Of a stretch of 64,000 nt of DNA, positions 36,181 through 49,017 are shown piece by piece. The stretch comes from Rhodeus uyekii. Its lineage: Eukaryota > Chordata > Actinopteri > Cypriniformes > Acheilognathidae. Under the pieces are notes generated by a model, which worked only from the letters and a program-made list of their open reading frames with translations, did not search any database and had not been told where the DNA came from. A program made the translations under genes and the position numbers. Location: contig JAWRVZ010000246.1 of the NCBI GenBank assembly GCA_037043235.1, positions 1 to 64,000 of the forward strand, written 5' to 3'. How positions within the stretch are numbered: the stretch's first letter is position 1; the number at the start of each line of letters is the position of its first letter.

Positions 36181-36366
36181 TACACTCTTAAAACTAAAGG
36201 TTTCAGAAAAGGGGGGTTTGGTTAGATGCCATATGGACAGTGAACAGTTATAAGACAATACAAAAAAACATTTTTTGAAGAAATGTTTTCCACTATAAAG
36301 AACCTTTTGTGAAATGGAAAGGTTCTACTGATGTTGAAGGTTCTTCATGGAACCATATGCCAATAA
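36181..36366. mobile_element. MITE fragment
   Basis: 'acactcttaaaactaaaggt' and 'gaaccttttgtgaaatggaa' plus 'aggttcttcatggaaccata' are features of a common fish MITE. The right end is not clear. Confidence 0.45.
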
Positions 36367-36380
36367 AAAAGAGTATTTAA

Positions 36381-37052
36381 GGCCCCGTCCACACGGAGAC
36401 ACGGATCACTGCATCCGCATTCATTTCTTATCGGATTGGCGTTCCGTCCACACGCATCCGGTGATTTGGGAGACTGAATCCGCTCTCTTTTGATACCGGG
36501 TCCTAAAGTGGATAGATTTGAATCCGACACCCTTGCGGACTCGTGTGGACGGCCAATCCGTATATTTTTTGTGAACCGATGATGTCATCACATCACGTGT
36601 CGGCTGCGTCACAGTAACAGCAACCGTGTTGCCAGATTGGACTGAAAATTCCAGCGCAGCTACAGCTTAAAACCCTCCCATTTAAAAAAAATACCAGCCC
36701 AAAGTGCGTACTCTTATAAATAATGAAAAATGTTGAGCGATTTTATGCATCAAAAACCATCCCAAATTTTATCAACCAGCCCAATGCATTTTTTCCCGGT
36801 CGGACGTGACAAAAAGGTAAATAGCAATCTGGCAACACTGAACAGCAACAACAATGCACATGCTCAAAGTCTTCTTCTATGTGTATAGTGTATTATCTGT
36901 GGCAGAATTACAGCGCCCCATACTGGTCTGCCATATAAACTACACCGGATTCAGTCGGTTTCAGTGGTATCGTGTGGACGCTGATATTTTATTTTGAACG
37001 AGAAAAAAAAAGATCGGATAAGGAACGTGCCGGCATCGTGTGGACATGGCCT
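36381..37052. mobile_element. hAT-like non-autonomous element
   Basis: Left end 'ggccccgtccacacggagac' and right end 'catcgtgtggacatggcc' form an imperfect inverted repeat. The flanks 'agtattta' and 'agtattat' are similar 8-mers, as a hAT-type target duplication would be. The interior lacks a transposase. Confidence 0.65.
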
Positions 37053-37089
37053 AAGTATTATAACTCCTGGTGTGGCAAGATTTCATGAT

Positions 37090-37350
37090 TGTGCCTCAAA
37101 GGGATAGTTCACACAAAAAAAATGAAACATCTGTCATCTTGTGCTCCACCTCATGTCCTTCCAAAAGCATTGAGCCTTTGTTCATCTTCAGGACACAAAT
37201 GAAGATTTTTTAAATCTAGTTCCTCCAGTGACAACTATGTAACTACCGCTTTGACGCTTCAAAAGGTTAAAACCGATCCATGTGAATAGAGACATTTTAA
37301 ACTAAATAAATTTCTCTCCAGTTTTTGGATGAACTAAAACCCATATAGAG
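37090..37350 (+). mobile_element. Copy of the element at 23,397, left arm only
   Basis: 'aaagggatagttcacac' followed by 'tgacgcttcaaaaggttaaa' matches the left arm at 23,397-23,560 in layout. Confidence 0.55.
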
Positions 37351-38612
37351 ACATGAATGATTCCTCTTGTTAAAGAAAAGTGGGGTGTTACTTTATCAAG
37401 TGATTACCGGGTAGACAAAAAAAAGGAGGGATCTTATCTAGAGATCAGAATATCAGATAGACTTGAAGGTGAGGCTTTTGACTTTGGAGACCATCAAAAA
37501 ACACCATACCAAATACCTAGTAATGCATCAAACCTTTCAAACCGCACTCTTTTTCTTTATATAACAAACTAGTTTGAAATAGGTTTCAACGTAAAGTCCT
37601 AAAACCTATATCAGTCTAAATGCCTTCATGTAAAAACAATTAGGTCTTTTCAGGTAGAAGAAGTTCTCCCTGAGGCCAGTGAAAGAGAAAGAGCTGATTG
37701 ACCCCTGCTTGTTTAACGTAAGGCGTGAAGCACAGATCTGTCTCACGCATGTCAAACTTCATCCGTCCAAGACGTCTGAAGGAAAACAGGTTTCTCATTT
37801 TGCTTATTAAATCTCTCTAATGAACATTTAACTGGTGTTTGCTTGTTACGAGCCTGAACACGGTCCATTTACAATGCTTCTTTTGTTCTGTCCTGTGAAG
37901 AAATGCTCCCGCTGATGCTAGAAAAACCCCTGACGTCTCTGAATGTCCAGGACAGGTCAGACAGGCTCTGATGTTGTCACTTGAGATGGACCCAAAAATC
38001 AAGAAGTGTTTTAATGTGGTGTGGCGTATATTGCGCACGATTACAACACCCAGTATGCACATCCACAAAAAATGCTGCCACCCCATGGCAAACCCACAAA
38101 CTGGTGCGATCATTTCCTCTCCGTCCTTCACCAGTGCAACAATGCCACTGTTTTTGCTGGAAGGATCTGCTGGTCAGACGCATTACAGGTGTGAAAAAAC
38201 AGGCCTCAGTTTGCCATTCAGTTTGGGCATCATTCATTCTGGAGGTTATTTTTAGTGCTGAAAAGTTCAATGTGGTGCTACGTTTCTTTGGCAGCCTGGA
38301 AAGGTTTCTGCGCCAGTGCTGGATGCTGCTGTGGCTAAAGTCTTATGTGTAAGGCGACAGCAATATGAAATGTTTATTAAAGGCTGCTTCCTTTGCCTCT
38401 TTATTTTTAACTCAAGCTGTTCGTCTGTATTTGTTGACAGCCGTGGTGGGTGTTCCAGCCTTTCTGCATAAGGCTGTCTTTTCTGTTCTGAAACAGATAT
38501 CTGTTTAATATTAAGACATCCAAATTCATATTTATAACTTTTTTGTATAATAGTAGTTATAAATAAACAAAAGCTCTCTTAGTTTACTCCACAGTGATTT
38601 ACTATAAATTAT
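37351..38612. other. Unique intergenic DNA
   Basis: No supported gene. The overlapping frames at 37,970-38,350 on both strands have no recognisable domain. Confidence 0.4.
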
Positions 38613-38614
38613 TT

Positions 38615-38760
38615 TCCTTTGCGTTTTCGCGTATAGATGACAACGTTGTCAAAACAATCCCGTCCACACGGATCTACAAAAACAACTAATAACTGTTTTA
38701 TAAACTTTCTAAAAAATCGTCGTTTTTAGTTGAAAACTGTGTTGTGAAAATGGCCCCTTA
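38615..38760 (-). mobile_element. hAT-like MITE, truncated reverse copy
   Basis: Ends 'tgttgtgaaaatggcccctt', the inverted form of the GGGGCC terminus at 13,419, with 'gtcgtttttagttgaaaact' inside. The left end is missing or diverged. Confidence 0.5.
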
Positions 38761-38879
38761 TATTTCAGGTTCTTCTGTCTGTTCTGTTGCATTTATGCAT
38801 TTTTATACAGTTTTAAACAGTGTTGAAGTTCACATGCACACTTCTTGAAGCTTTTTCTTCAGTGTGTAGTTCAAATAAT

Positions 38880-38909
38880 CTATTTCATCAATCAATCAAT
38901 CAGCCAAAC

Positions 38910-38941
<32 letters not shown>

Positions 38942-39015
38942 GCCAAACAACAATCAATCAGCCAAACAACAACCAATCAATCAGTCAGCAGTCAGTCAAT
39001 CAAACAAAAAATCAA
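38880..39015. repeat. (CAAT)n-derived tandem repeat
   Basis: 'atcaatcaatcaatcagcca' with 'aacaacaatcaatcaatc' repeated several times. The Asn/Gln/Ser-rich frames across it are artefacts. Confidence 0.85.
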
Positions 39016-41295
39016 CAAATCTTTAAAATATTTAAACAAATATTTAAAATAAAACATAAACATTTTTTTTACAAATATTAAAAATAACTTTAAATAAAAT
39101 ATTAAAAATGTGATTAAAAATATTACATTTGACTGTTATTGACTATGTTAAATATATATGAATTATTTTCAAAAATCTAAATATTAGACATTAAAAATAA
39201 ATACTTAAATATTAAATAAAATTAAATATTATTAAATATTATTTTTAGTAACATTTCTAAAACGTTTTTTTATTTTTTATTTTACGTTCTATGCATTTGA
39301 TCATAGCCTTTTATGTAAACAAAATAAAATAATGAGAAATATATATTCAGTCATGTAGCATGCATACAAAAGTTGTCGGCCTGCCGTATTTGGATAATCA
39401 CAAATGATAGTGATAGTTTCAAATGATACCCTTCATGCATACAGGCTGCTTTCCACTGACTCATTACCTCTAGATGGAATCCCATCATGCATCTGGCTGA
39501 TGAACTGTGCTCTGTCTGGAATGAAAGGACATCTCGATAACAGACAAATCACTTTGAATTACTGCTCCAGTCAATGGGGTGTGCTGCTAGGGAAGAACAC
39601 ACGGTCAAGAACGGCGGGCGAAGCTCCTCTTATGCATCTTACAACAGTCTGGCATGACGGGCCGACTGCACCTCCCGACCCACCGCATTCAGTTTGTTCA
39701 GGCTGGCTTTCCCGCAGACCTCTCGTAAGACTGTGGCAGTGGCTCATGGGAACTCCCCGGCGCATGCCAGCTTTTCCTAGGGCGCTAAAGGTCGAGTTAA
39801 GACTCACTGGAAAATCTGTCGGAGGGGGTCTGTTGCATTTAGGATCAGTTGTTCTTTCTTGAATATTATTACAGAAGCGAGTGCTCTCCTGTGTTGGGGA
39901 TGGAATCCAGGAAAACACATCGGAATGTGCCATGATAAATTTCATGTGGCACAGCAGTGCCAAAGGGCATAAACATGAGGACAGCTATATGAGCGTCAAG
40001 TGAGGGTTCATAAAAGTACAGCATCATATATGGTCAAACTGAACTAAACCCATCACTGACACACATGTCTTGTTTTGGGGTAATTTTACAATTATACGAC
40101 TCTGTTACTCCAACGAGACAATCCAAACGGGATAGTTTATAGTTTCTTTGACATTTTTACGCCTCATCGGGCTCTGCCAGGTATCGGATTAACCAATATT
40201 TACGTAAATGATGATACGTCGACCTTCGCCAGGAGCTTTTAGCAGTTTTTTCCTAGGTGGTCCATTTGTGTCTGACAACCTGACACCTTCTTAACTCCAC
40301 ATACAGTTTTCTGTCTTTCTGCTCGGTGACATATGAGTGTTGTCGTCATCTGATACGTGAGGATAACAATAACTGCTAGCGCAGAGCTCGTGACAGCTAG
40401 GCCTGCTCTGGAAAATATGTCTTTAAAAAGAACAAAATGAGCTTTTAAATTATGTCACGCGAGTAATTTAATAGAAACACTGGAATACATTTAAATTCCA
40501 AAGTGGCAGGGAAGTAAAACCTAGAGTGAAATGTTTTTATTACTATTTCTGAATGATTTAGCACCTTCGGGGCTGTATGGAAGGTAGGCTAATATGAGTC
40601 CAGTTTTGGTCTCTAGATACTGAAGTTACTCAGTCTGTCCAATTGTTACTAAATTAAAAAGTAACCTACAGTTAATTGAATTTAATAAACGAATTTTCAG
40701 ATCAATTGTTGTTTAAAAAGCAATGCAATGAAATGACAGATAATGTGTTAGGAAAACTAGCTTGGGTTTCAACCCATAACGGTGTAAGAGTGAACTCTTG
40801 TGGTTGCAAGTAGCAAATGCATAAAAACTATAGACTGTAAAAGAAGATAATACTAATATATGCAGCTTTTAAAAAAACTAAACCATTAGTATGACACTGT
40901 GCATTTTATTCATTTATATTTTATAATGCTTTTTATGCATTTATACAATTCTTCCTGACCTAAGCCTATAACTAATAGGGGAGAGTTGTCACACATTTTC
41001 AGTGAATATTTTAAAGTAAGTTTATATATAAACAGAAACATTCCTGGTTACAAAAAAGCTATTATACATATTCACTAAGCTATTGTACATATTCAAAGTT
41101 TTAACTGCAGTTTAATATAATTCATAGCTTTTTTGTAGTTTATATTAGTTAAGGCAACAGATTTTATGCATAAAATAAAAGACACATTTGTCAAACTCGA
41201 CATTTGACTTAAAACCTTTTCGCTACTAGGAACATAACAATCGCTTTTCGCTAATAGGAACCTTGTCGTGGTTTCATTTTCTAACCGGGTTTATT
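39016..41295. other. AT-rich intergenic DNA upstream of svbp
   Basis: No supported gene. The 152-codon frame at 39,404-39,862 lacks a recognisable domain or splice context. Confidence 0.4.
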
Positions 41296-41299
41296 TATT

Positions 41300-41368
41300 A
41301 GTGACGCCAAACTGGCTAAACCGAACTAGCCTCATCTTTCTTGAGTTGTTTTCGTCAGAAATCATAAG
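41300..41368 (+). other. svbp: Probable svbp 5' UTR exon
   Basis: Ends at the good donor 'cataag|gtaagactc'. The 5' limit and promoter were not resolved; no clear TATA box is placed. Confidence 0.45.
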
Positions 41369-41974
41369 GTAAGACTCTCCCAGACTTTTTATTTTCTCCG
41401 TTTGTTTGTATTTCTTATAGTCTTCACAGAACGACTGTGGTGTTTGATAATAAATATAACGTCGTTTCACATTTTTGACTTATTAGCAATGCTATGTTCC
41501 AGAAAGCTAATGACTTATTATTCAAATAAAACGTATTGCACTTATTTTTGATAATAATAATAATAATACCTTCCAATGTTATTTAATAATCTATACTGAC
41601 GTTTAGAGGAAAAAACATCTGTCTGTCTGCGTATCTCTATGAAACTGGAGAAAGCTGTGTTAAATGCATAAAATAAAGTGTATAATAATTAAATAATACA
41701 TTTACAGAACTGTAATGTACAATTTTTATATATTCAAAACAGTGTAATCTATAATCATTATACATTATATATAATAATTCACAGTATCAATCTATTTAGA
41801 TAACTTTTACATGTTTTACATTTACATGCACTTTTACACGACTGAAAACTCATCTATATTATTAACTGCTTAAATGTATGACTTGAGTAAACTGCTGTGC
41901 TTAATTGACTTTTTTTTGTTGTTTTTATTTCAGCAAAACATCTTGACTCCAGATTGTGTCCGTCTGGCCTTAAA

Positions 41975-42801
41975 ATGGAGCCGGCATGTCGAAAAGACAA
42001 ACAGAAACAGCAAACCCCGACCCGCGGAGACCGGACGAAACAGAAATCAGCCCAGCAGGAGCTGAAGCAGAGACAGAGAGCAGAGGTGACTCTTCCTCTT
42101 CATCCTCATATGATTGATTTGTGTCAGGAGATCCAGTTGTGTACCGGTAGTTCACTACCAGTCCAAATGAAAATCCTTGCATTTCCCAATGGTTATTTTT
42201 GTTACCGTTTGAATGAACGTTTAAGCAATTAACCTAAATGTCAGAATATTTTTGTATGTCATTCTTTTTAAAAAATAGAACATGTTTTGAGATGTTCAAC
42301 AAGCATCTTGTGCTTAAGTGGAAACTTGTTCAAAGTCCCAAAAAAAATAAATGCAGTCTTGGTGAGCACAAGAGATTAATTTACACTTACGCATTTGGCA
42401 GACGCTTTTATCCAAAGTGACTTGCATTGCATTCAAGAAACACATTGACATTCTAATCAGTTCTTGCTTTCCCTGGGAATCAAACCCATGACCTTGGCGT
42501 TGCAAACACCAATGCTGTACTGGTTGAGCTATTCCTTTCTATATGTCACTTATTTACTTTGAAATAGAGCAGACTTAAATGAGTCATTACTGTAATATCT
42601 TTCATTTAAATGTAAAAAATCCCCACGCCTTTTGTTTATTTCCACATATATAAATTGCACGTTTCAGAGCAATTCATCTCAGTTAGTTTATTCTCTTTTT
42701 TTGGTGCGTTACAGATTTACGCCCTGAACAAAGTCATGACTGAACTTGAGCAGCAGCAGTTTGAGGCCTTCTGCAAGCAGATGCAGTCACAAGCGGAATG
42801 A
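41975..42801 (+). CDS. svbp: Small vasohibin-binding protein
   Basis: Two coding exons: 41,975-42,085 (37 codons from ATG, donor GTGACT) and 42,715-42,801 (28 codons plus TGA, acceptor ACAG). The 65-residue product carries KQKSAQQELKQRQRAE and, across the splice, IYALNKVMTELEQQQFEAFC, which are the conserved core of SVBP (66 aa in human). SVBP is a helical cofactor that binds vasohibins (VASH1/2), stabilises them, aids their secretion and is needed for their tubulin carboxypeptidase activity. The basic N-terminus is more variable, as usual. The ATG exon begins at 41,934 after 'tttttatttcag', and a 5' UTR exon probably ends at 41,368 ('cataag|gtaaga'). Confidence 0.93.
42388..42540 (-). mobile_element. 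tRNA-derived SINE copy 3, in svbp intron
   Basis: Minus strand: 'tagctcaaccagtacagc', 'tttgcaacgccaaggtcatg', box B-like 'ggtttgattccc', tail 'gcgtctgccaaatgcgtaa'. Confidence 0.8.
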
Positions 42802-43800
42802 GAGGGACTCACCTGTTAGCTTTATGATATGATGTTACTACTCATATTTTTGTATTATTGTAAACCACTTGATAATCGCTCGTTTCATCCGCTGGAGAAT
42901 GCATGCCTGTACTGGTGCACAAACAGAGTACTTGAATCTGAATGTAGTACAATCACATCACAAGCGATGAGCAGTATCTACAAAACCAAAATGATCATAT
43001 TTATCTGAGAACCACCCTGTGAAAAGACATTCACTTTGAATATTATATCCGTAGGATGTTAACGCCATCTGTTGTTTAATTTTTTCACTCCGTCATTGTT
43101 AACTGTAGTGTTTTATGACACGCAATGTTTATTGTTCTGAATGATTATTACATTATTTATGTTTTTTTTTTACCATTTGCGACCTATTGACTGAATGAAT
43201 ATAAGATACAGTTGTCACTCTTTTAGTTTATCATTAATTTATGCGTGACATTGCTATTTTTAATGCTCCTTTTACCACAATCAGTTTAAAATGTTATTTT
43301 ATATTGAAAAAAAAACAAAGATTTTCTTCTGAGCCTTTGTTCCTGCATCCCACAGTCAGTATACACTCATAGAAGGGCTTTGGTTAAATAAGACACCCTC
43401 TTGAGTTTTTCAATATAAAAGGTTACGTTCTGACCTGATTTTAGAGCATTTTGGGGTTATCAATGTTCTTACCCTAGCTTTTAACCCCGGAGGTTTTGGG
43501 AGCTTGCAGTCGATGTAAAAAGTCAGTTTATGGTTACCCAGTGTTAATTGTTATTGTGTGAAATGTGAATAAAGATAACCCAGGATTCATTTGAGCCAGG
43601 GTTAAGTATTTTGAGTGTGAAATGCCCTTTTGAGGAGACAATGGCTGGAGCTTGACATCCAGTTCCCACTCACTGGACATAATGGGTGGCGCTAGACGGT
43701 TCAACCACATCCTAACTCTACCCACAACTTTGTCTCTGAACATAACTCGACCCACAGAGGTGGGGGTGGGGGGGTTGGATGTCATTTGGCTCTGCAGTAA
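42802..43800 (+). other. svbp 3' side with repeat-like sequence
   Basis: Presumed 3' UTR and beyond. No AATAAA is seen close to the stop; the first clear ones are at about 43,568 and 43,837. 43,360-43,620 and 43,620-43,790 look like fragments of fish repeats. Confidence 0.4.
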
Positions 43801-44189
43801 CTTATTTTGAATAAGTAATTACTTCGTGACCTCTAAATAAAGTATGTTTTGTATAGCATCAATGCATATAGTATGATTGTAATCTAGACATACAGTATAT
43901 TTGCCTTGATTTCATTATCATGTGACCGACCAGTTTCAGTTGTTCGCTTCATTGCTATTCATAAATCCTCTCCAATGGCCTCATGGCTAGAAACGTTTCC
44001 AACACTTTTCTTCTCTTTTATGAGAACTATGAATTCGGACATTTTTATTTTGTCACATACTGTTTTTCTATTATATAGTAGGGAAATATGCGATTTCAAA
44101 CGCTGCCATTGACACTTTGAGTTGCTTTAAACATACCGCTCTCCTTCTGCCCCAATCAGACCTCTCTTGAAAGTATAACGAGTTTGTGG

Positions 44190-44500
44190 TCAATAAGTGT
44201 TTTTTTTTTTAAAGAAATTAATACTTTTATTCAGTGATGATCCATTGAATTGATCATTTATTTGAAGTAAATGCTGTTAACTTTCTATTCATATGGAATC
44301 CTGGAAAATGTATCAACTGTTTTCAAAATCGATAATAGTATTAAAAAAAATGCTTTGTAAGCAGCAAATCATCATATTAGAATGATTTATGAAGTATCAT
44401 GTGACTTGAAAACTAATGATGATGCTGAAAATTCAGCTTTGCATCATTGGAATAAATTACATTTCAAAATTACTCGTTTACTATTCTTGATCAAATACAG
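44190..44500 (+). repeat. Dispersed fish repeat, forward copy
   Basis: Longer copy of the family at 220-420: 'atacttttattcagtgatga', 'aagcagcaaatcatcatatt', 'gatgctgaaaattcagcttt' and 'ggaataaattacatttcaa'. Confidence 0.7.
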
Positions 44501-45056
44501 TGGGTTCAGTTGAATTCTCAGCAGGGACTTGTGGCACGGTAACAAAACGTCTGGAAGAAGTGTGTCAAAGATCTTCAGATGGGTGTTGCCACACTTTCAA
44601 AGTCATGATATAATAACGCAAATGTTTCAATGCAAAACCATGAATGCAATATTACATCATTTGATGAAGAGAGTCCAGGAACAGATTTGTCATTCGTTTA
44701 TTATGTTATTTTTATTTATGTGGAATAAGCATGATTTAGACCTATTTGGATTGGATACCACATTAGAAGGTGCTAATTGCATATAGAAACCTCATTAGAA
44801 GTTCATTATTAATGTAAGTACGTAATATATTAATGTTTCTCTACGTAGAATATAGTGGTTGAGCAGAAAGTTACTCTAAAACTGACGTTTAAAAAGAAAA
44901 CTAATTTAGTCAGATGCTTTTTTTTAATGCCTAGCATTACATGTTTAACCTAATGCTGTTAGCATTACACTTGGTACAGCATGTGCAAAAATAAAAGCAA
45001 GAAAACCCTTCATATAATATGATCGGCAATCAATCACATTTCTGCTTGAATGGTGT

Positions 45057-48000
45057 TTAGACTGCATCTACGGTAACAGAGCTCCCAGTAACTCTCACTC
45101 CAAACCAGCCCTCCCAGTACTTGGTGTCTTGACCGCCATGTTCAAAAGAGATAAAGCGTAGGCCCGGACCGTAGTCTGTGAATGTGTGGCTCACCTATGA
45201 CACAAATGATATGCATTATGATAAGGAAATACTTGTATGATGTACAGCTTTAGGTCATTGATATGATATCTTTCTTAAAAGTGGGTGTATTATGTCAAGC
45301 TGGACTGGACTCATACCATTCTCCAAGAGCAGTTGTCACTGTCAGGGTCAAGGGTCACGTCCTCTGGCTTAAATTCAGTAATGACCTCTTGGCCTTCATC
45401 AAGTAGGGACACGGTGAGCTTATAAGTGCACCCACAGTCTGTTCGGCCACAGTACCTACACACACGCAAAAGAAATGAATGAATGGACAACGTGACAAAC
45501 AAAAGTCCCTATCATTATATCCATAACATCAAGGCTTACCAGTCCTCCACATTGACACCTGGCTGTGTAATGTCTAATTCTCCAGGGTCGTAACCCTCTG
45601 CCAACAAATCAATCACTTGTCTTTTTAGACACAACCTGGAACAGTGAACAGAAATAGACACTGACACACAGATGTACAACTGACGAATGAACACACACCG
45701 AAACACAAACACGGACAGCTTGAGTGAATAACACATGGATCGTTTTTACACCTGGTTCTTTTAAAGACAAAGAAACACTCTTGTTTTCCTCAACCTTGTC
45801 AATTGAGATAGTATTTATTCTCTCTTACTCAAAAGAGGTGGAGAAGTACTTAGTGACTGAGTCATCACTGAAAGTGTGTCCGCAGTCCCCCGGCATGTCC
45901 TCGACCCGCCACTCATCGCCTCCATTCTCGGTCAGCTCCCAGTGCTCTAGACCATCTGGTTATAACATACATGATCATATCATGATATGATCATTTTATT
46001 GAGCAAAAGGAGAGCTGGCATGTGATAGTCTGAAACTGCTACTTCATTTAAACAGCATGTTATTTGCTTTTGTGTTATGCATGCAGTATGATGTTAATTT
46101 AAAGGTGCAGTGAGTGATTTCAGAGAAACGCTGATGAAAGTGGATCTAACCGGGCACCACAAAGAACATGTAGCCAATCAGCAGCAGGAGGCGTGTCCAC
46201 TCGTGATGGGGGAGAGAGAATGAGCAAGAGGGAGATGTGAAGAAAGAGAGATGGCTGAAAGACATTGCAAAAGGGAAAAGGTCAGAGGAATATCATGGGG
46301 GAAAAGAAGGGTTATGATCAGCAAAGAGCTTCAGGACCCACGCTAATATTAGAAAAGCTTGCCAGGTCCAAGTTTGTTTTGTTGTTTCTGCTCCATACGC
46401 GAGTCACTTTTTTTTTTTTTGTCTTTTTTTGGTTTTGCTATGTCTCACAGAACCAAGATATGCTGTTGTAGTATTTTTAGGACAGTTTTGAGTGTCATTG
46501 TTTGACTAGATCTGGGGATATTCCAGAAAGCAAGGTTAATATGCCGTCACATGGACCTTAAACTCTCAGTTGATAAACCCAAACCTCGCTTACTTGAGAT
46601 ATGCAGGTTCCAGAACCATGGTTTGAAGTTAAGTCAACCTGGAGAATGTAACTCAGAGTTAACGGTGACCACACAAACACATTCTCAACCGAGCGCTGAA
46701 TGCAGGAGACATCATGGCCGGCATACCAATTCACCTACTTATACTATGCCCTACAACTATGTGCAGTTTTTGTGAAGAAAAAGTACAAACTTTTGAGCAT
46801 ATAGCATAAAAGCAAGCAAGCTTTGGGACATCCTATGTCATAAATGCCTGTTTAGCAAAGCTCTGTCACTTAAGGAAGTGCCTCATGTTGCTGTTTAAAC
46901 TCCCCTATCAATCATCTTGTCTGTTTAATTGAATTCCCTACTGTTTCAGACAGAAATGCCAGTTGAGGGTCTTTCATGTGGAGACTCTCCTCATGTGTTT
47001 GCAATTTTCATTATGATGGATTTATAAGTTAATGAGAAAACATAGCTTTCTAAAATTACACAATGCTGTTGCGAATTAAAAATAATGTGGATAACACTGA
47101 ATAAACATATTTTCTTCAGGTTAGATACTGATTATTGATCCCTTAAACCCCTTTATCTAAACCTCTCTACTTAACCTTTGGATTTGCACATCCGTTTTTT
47201 TTAACCCTTTTTATTTTAGTTAGTGTTTTCAAACCCTCGTCCAACACGCAATGCATTGTGGGTAATATTAGCTGTTATCGTAAATATGGATCTGCAACTC
47301 AGAATCTAACCCTGAAAAAGTAGTTCATCTGGGTATTTGTGGAATATTTATTTTAACAGTATGATTTTGGACACACTGGATGTGAAATTGATGTTAAGGA
47401 GAAGCTCAACATACTTCTTCTTTCTTAGTTACATTCTTAGTCCATATCGCCATCTACGGTGCAATCATTTTTTAATCAGTTTTTTTAGCCTAACTGTGAA
47501 CAAGAATTATATTGTTAGCTGCAAAATATAGAACATTATAAAAGAGAGATGGATTAAGCTAGAAAACTACTTTCAACGATAATATGACTGTATAAGTTTT
47601 AGCTGTTTAGCCATTTTACTTCCACATTTGTTGTGAGATGCATGACATAAACATTTTGTTATAGAAACACATTATATAGAAAGTGACCGACTTTCTGGAA
47701 TATCCCACAGGTGTGCCATTTTTGTGTATTGTATATTAATTTATTATTATTCTCAGAAAACGCTCAATGCACCTTTAACACACTTCATGTTTAAACTTTT
47801 AAAAATGAATTTGTCACATTGTGTACGGCTAAAGGCGATTAAAATGGTGACTAGTTGTTTTCCCTTATGCATTGTTGCCACCTAAAATCAACCAAAACAT
47901 TGTCAGTGTTGAAAACGGTTTCAAAAGAAATATTAATCAGCACAACTGTGACTCATTCTTCAAGATTCTCTGATGAATAGAACATTCAAATAAACAGCAT

Positions 48001-48152
48001 TTATTTGAAATAAAAACTGTGACATCATAAAGGTCTTTACTGTCTCATTTGATAAATGTAATCCATCCTTGCATAAAAGTATTCATTGCCTGTAAATAAA
48101 TATAAATAAACATACCGTCTCCATTCGGATTTTTTAAAAGGTTTCCAGGCAT
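45057..48152 (-). CDS. FBA-domain (F-box-associated) protein without visible F-box
   Basis: Five coding exons on the minus strand: 48,152-48,116, 45,955-45,829, 45,635-45,540, 45,455-45,317 and 45,194-45,057. The phases agree and give 178 residues. Conserved blocks in order: NLLKNPNGD (4-12), WELTENGGDEW (19-29), MPGDCGHTF, VTKYFSTSFE (to 55), VIDLLAEGYDPGELD, DCGCTYKL, HTFTDYGPGLRF, FEHGGQDTKYWEGW, GVRVTGSSV. This is the sugar-binding FBA domain of FBXO2/6/27/44, which recognise N-glycans on misfolded glycoproteins for SCF-mediated degradation, and of NCCRP1/FBXO50. I see no F-box exon, and an upstream exon at about 48,626-48,760 looks non-coding. The first coding exon is, however, open upstream of the ATG to its acceptor at 48,171, so a missed F-box exon remains possible. 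Intron 1 carries a TTAA-flanked transposon. Confidence 0.85.
46099..47778. mobile_element. TTAA-flanked inverted-repeat element in the FBA gene intron
   Basis: Left end TTAA + 'aggtgcagtgagtgatttc', right end 'gagaa..' inverted as 'aggtgcattgagcgttttct' + TTAA. TTAA at both ends fits piggyBac- or Kolobok-type targeting; the superfamily is not decided. No transposase frame is visible. Confidence 0.6.
46513..47707. mobile_element. Nested inverted-repeat element
   Basis: 'tggggatattccagaaag' (46,513) and 'ctttctggaatatcccac' (47,691) are inverted copies inside the TTAA element. They could be an inner element or sub-terminal repeats of the outer one. Confidence 0.5.
47860..48060 (-). repeat. Dispersed fish repeat, reverse copy
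   Basis: Reverse copy of the 220-420 family, with 'taatcagcacaactgtgact' inverted and 'aaaggtctttactgtctcat'. It ends close to the first coding exon of the FBA gene. Confidence 0.65.
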
Positions 48153-48625
48153 TTTGTTGAATCTGCTTTTCCTGTGAAAGGCAGATAAAACAGTGTAAAG
48201 AGTGACTCTTTCGACACATAAAAAACAACAACAAAAAAACAGTTTGTTCCTGTGACTTTTGTGTTTTGTAACGTTTAACCCTCCGGGATCCATTACACCA
48301 TTCATACGCTAGAGATCGATTTCATTTCCTGGATCCTGCGCTAGTGATCTCAGCATTTCTGCACATTCATCGCCACGAAACCATAGTGAAAGCAAGCATA
48401 AATTAAAGCCATACTATTAATGCCTTGCTAAAGCCGACAACTTCATTACAAAGCAGTGGTGTTTCTTTTCATTAGAATGGGGAAAGTGTATTCAGCTCTA
48501 GTTTAGCTCTTTTCAGTAAACTGACTCATATTTCCTGCTCTTCGGCATGAGGAAGGAGTCTCTGCACACAGTAAACGCATCACAACATACAGATTAAAAA
48601 GTCATATAAATGGTCCAGTACTCAC

Positions 48626-48760
48626 AGAGAGAGAGAGAGAGAGAGTGCGTCCTCTCAGTGGATCCAGTGCTGTATGTGTTTCCTGTAATCTGATTCCTCT
48701 GCAGAACTTCTCTGGTTGGCAGGCTGAGACACATGGGCAATCCAGCATCAGCATTATTAT
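48626..48760 (-). other. Probable 5' UTR exon of the FBA gene
   Basis: On the minus strand a CT-rich run ends at the donor 'ctctct|gtgagtactgg'. The 5' limit is a guess. Confidence 0.4.
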
Positions 48761-49017
48761 TTATTCAATCCTGGCATTTCTGCACAGCACGTGCACATTA
48801 GCACAACTGTCACTCAATCTACAAAGGAAAACCACAGCTGACTACTGAAAACAGAAGCTGTCTTCAACAGCCAACAATAGAATTATTGAAGTCTGGGGAA
48901 TGTAATTGTAATAATTGAGCCATGCCAAAAACTCTTTGTTTGTTTTGTTTTATGATGCTAAACTTGTTGTCAAAAGTGTTTTGTATTATTTTATTACGTT
49001 CCTTGAAGTTCACTTAT

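Noticed and set aside
39404..39862. 152-codon frame upstream of svbp
   Set aside because: No recognisable domain; an overlapping minus-strand frame is equally long; it looks like chance.
45057..48152. Naming the FBA gene nccrp1 or a specific fbxo
   Set aside because: The FBA blocks fit several paralogues and the N-terminal part that would decide is absent or unseen.
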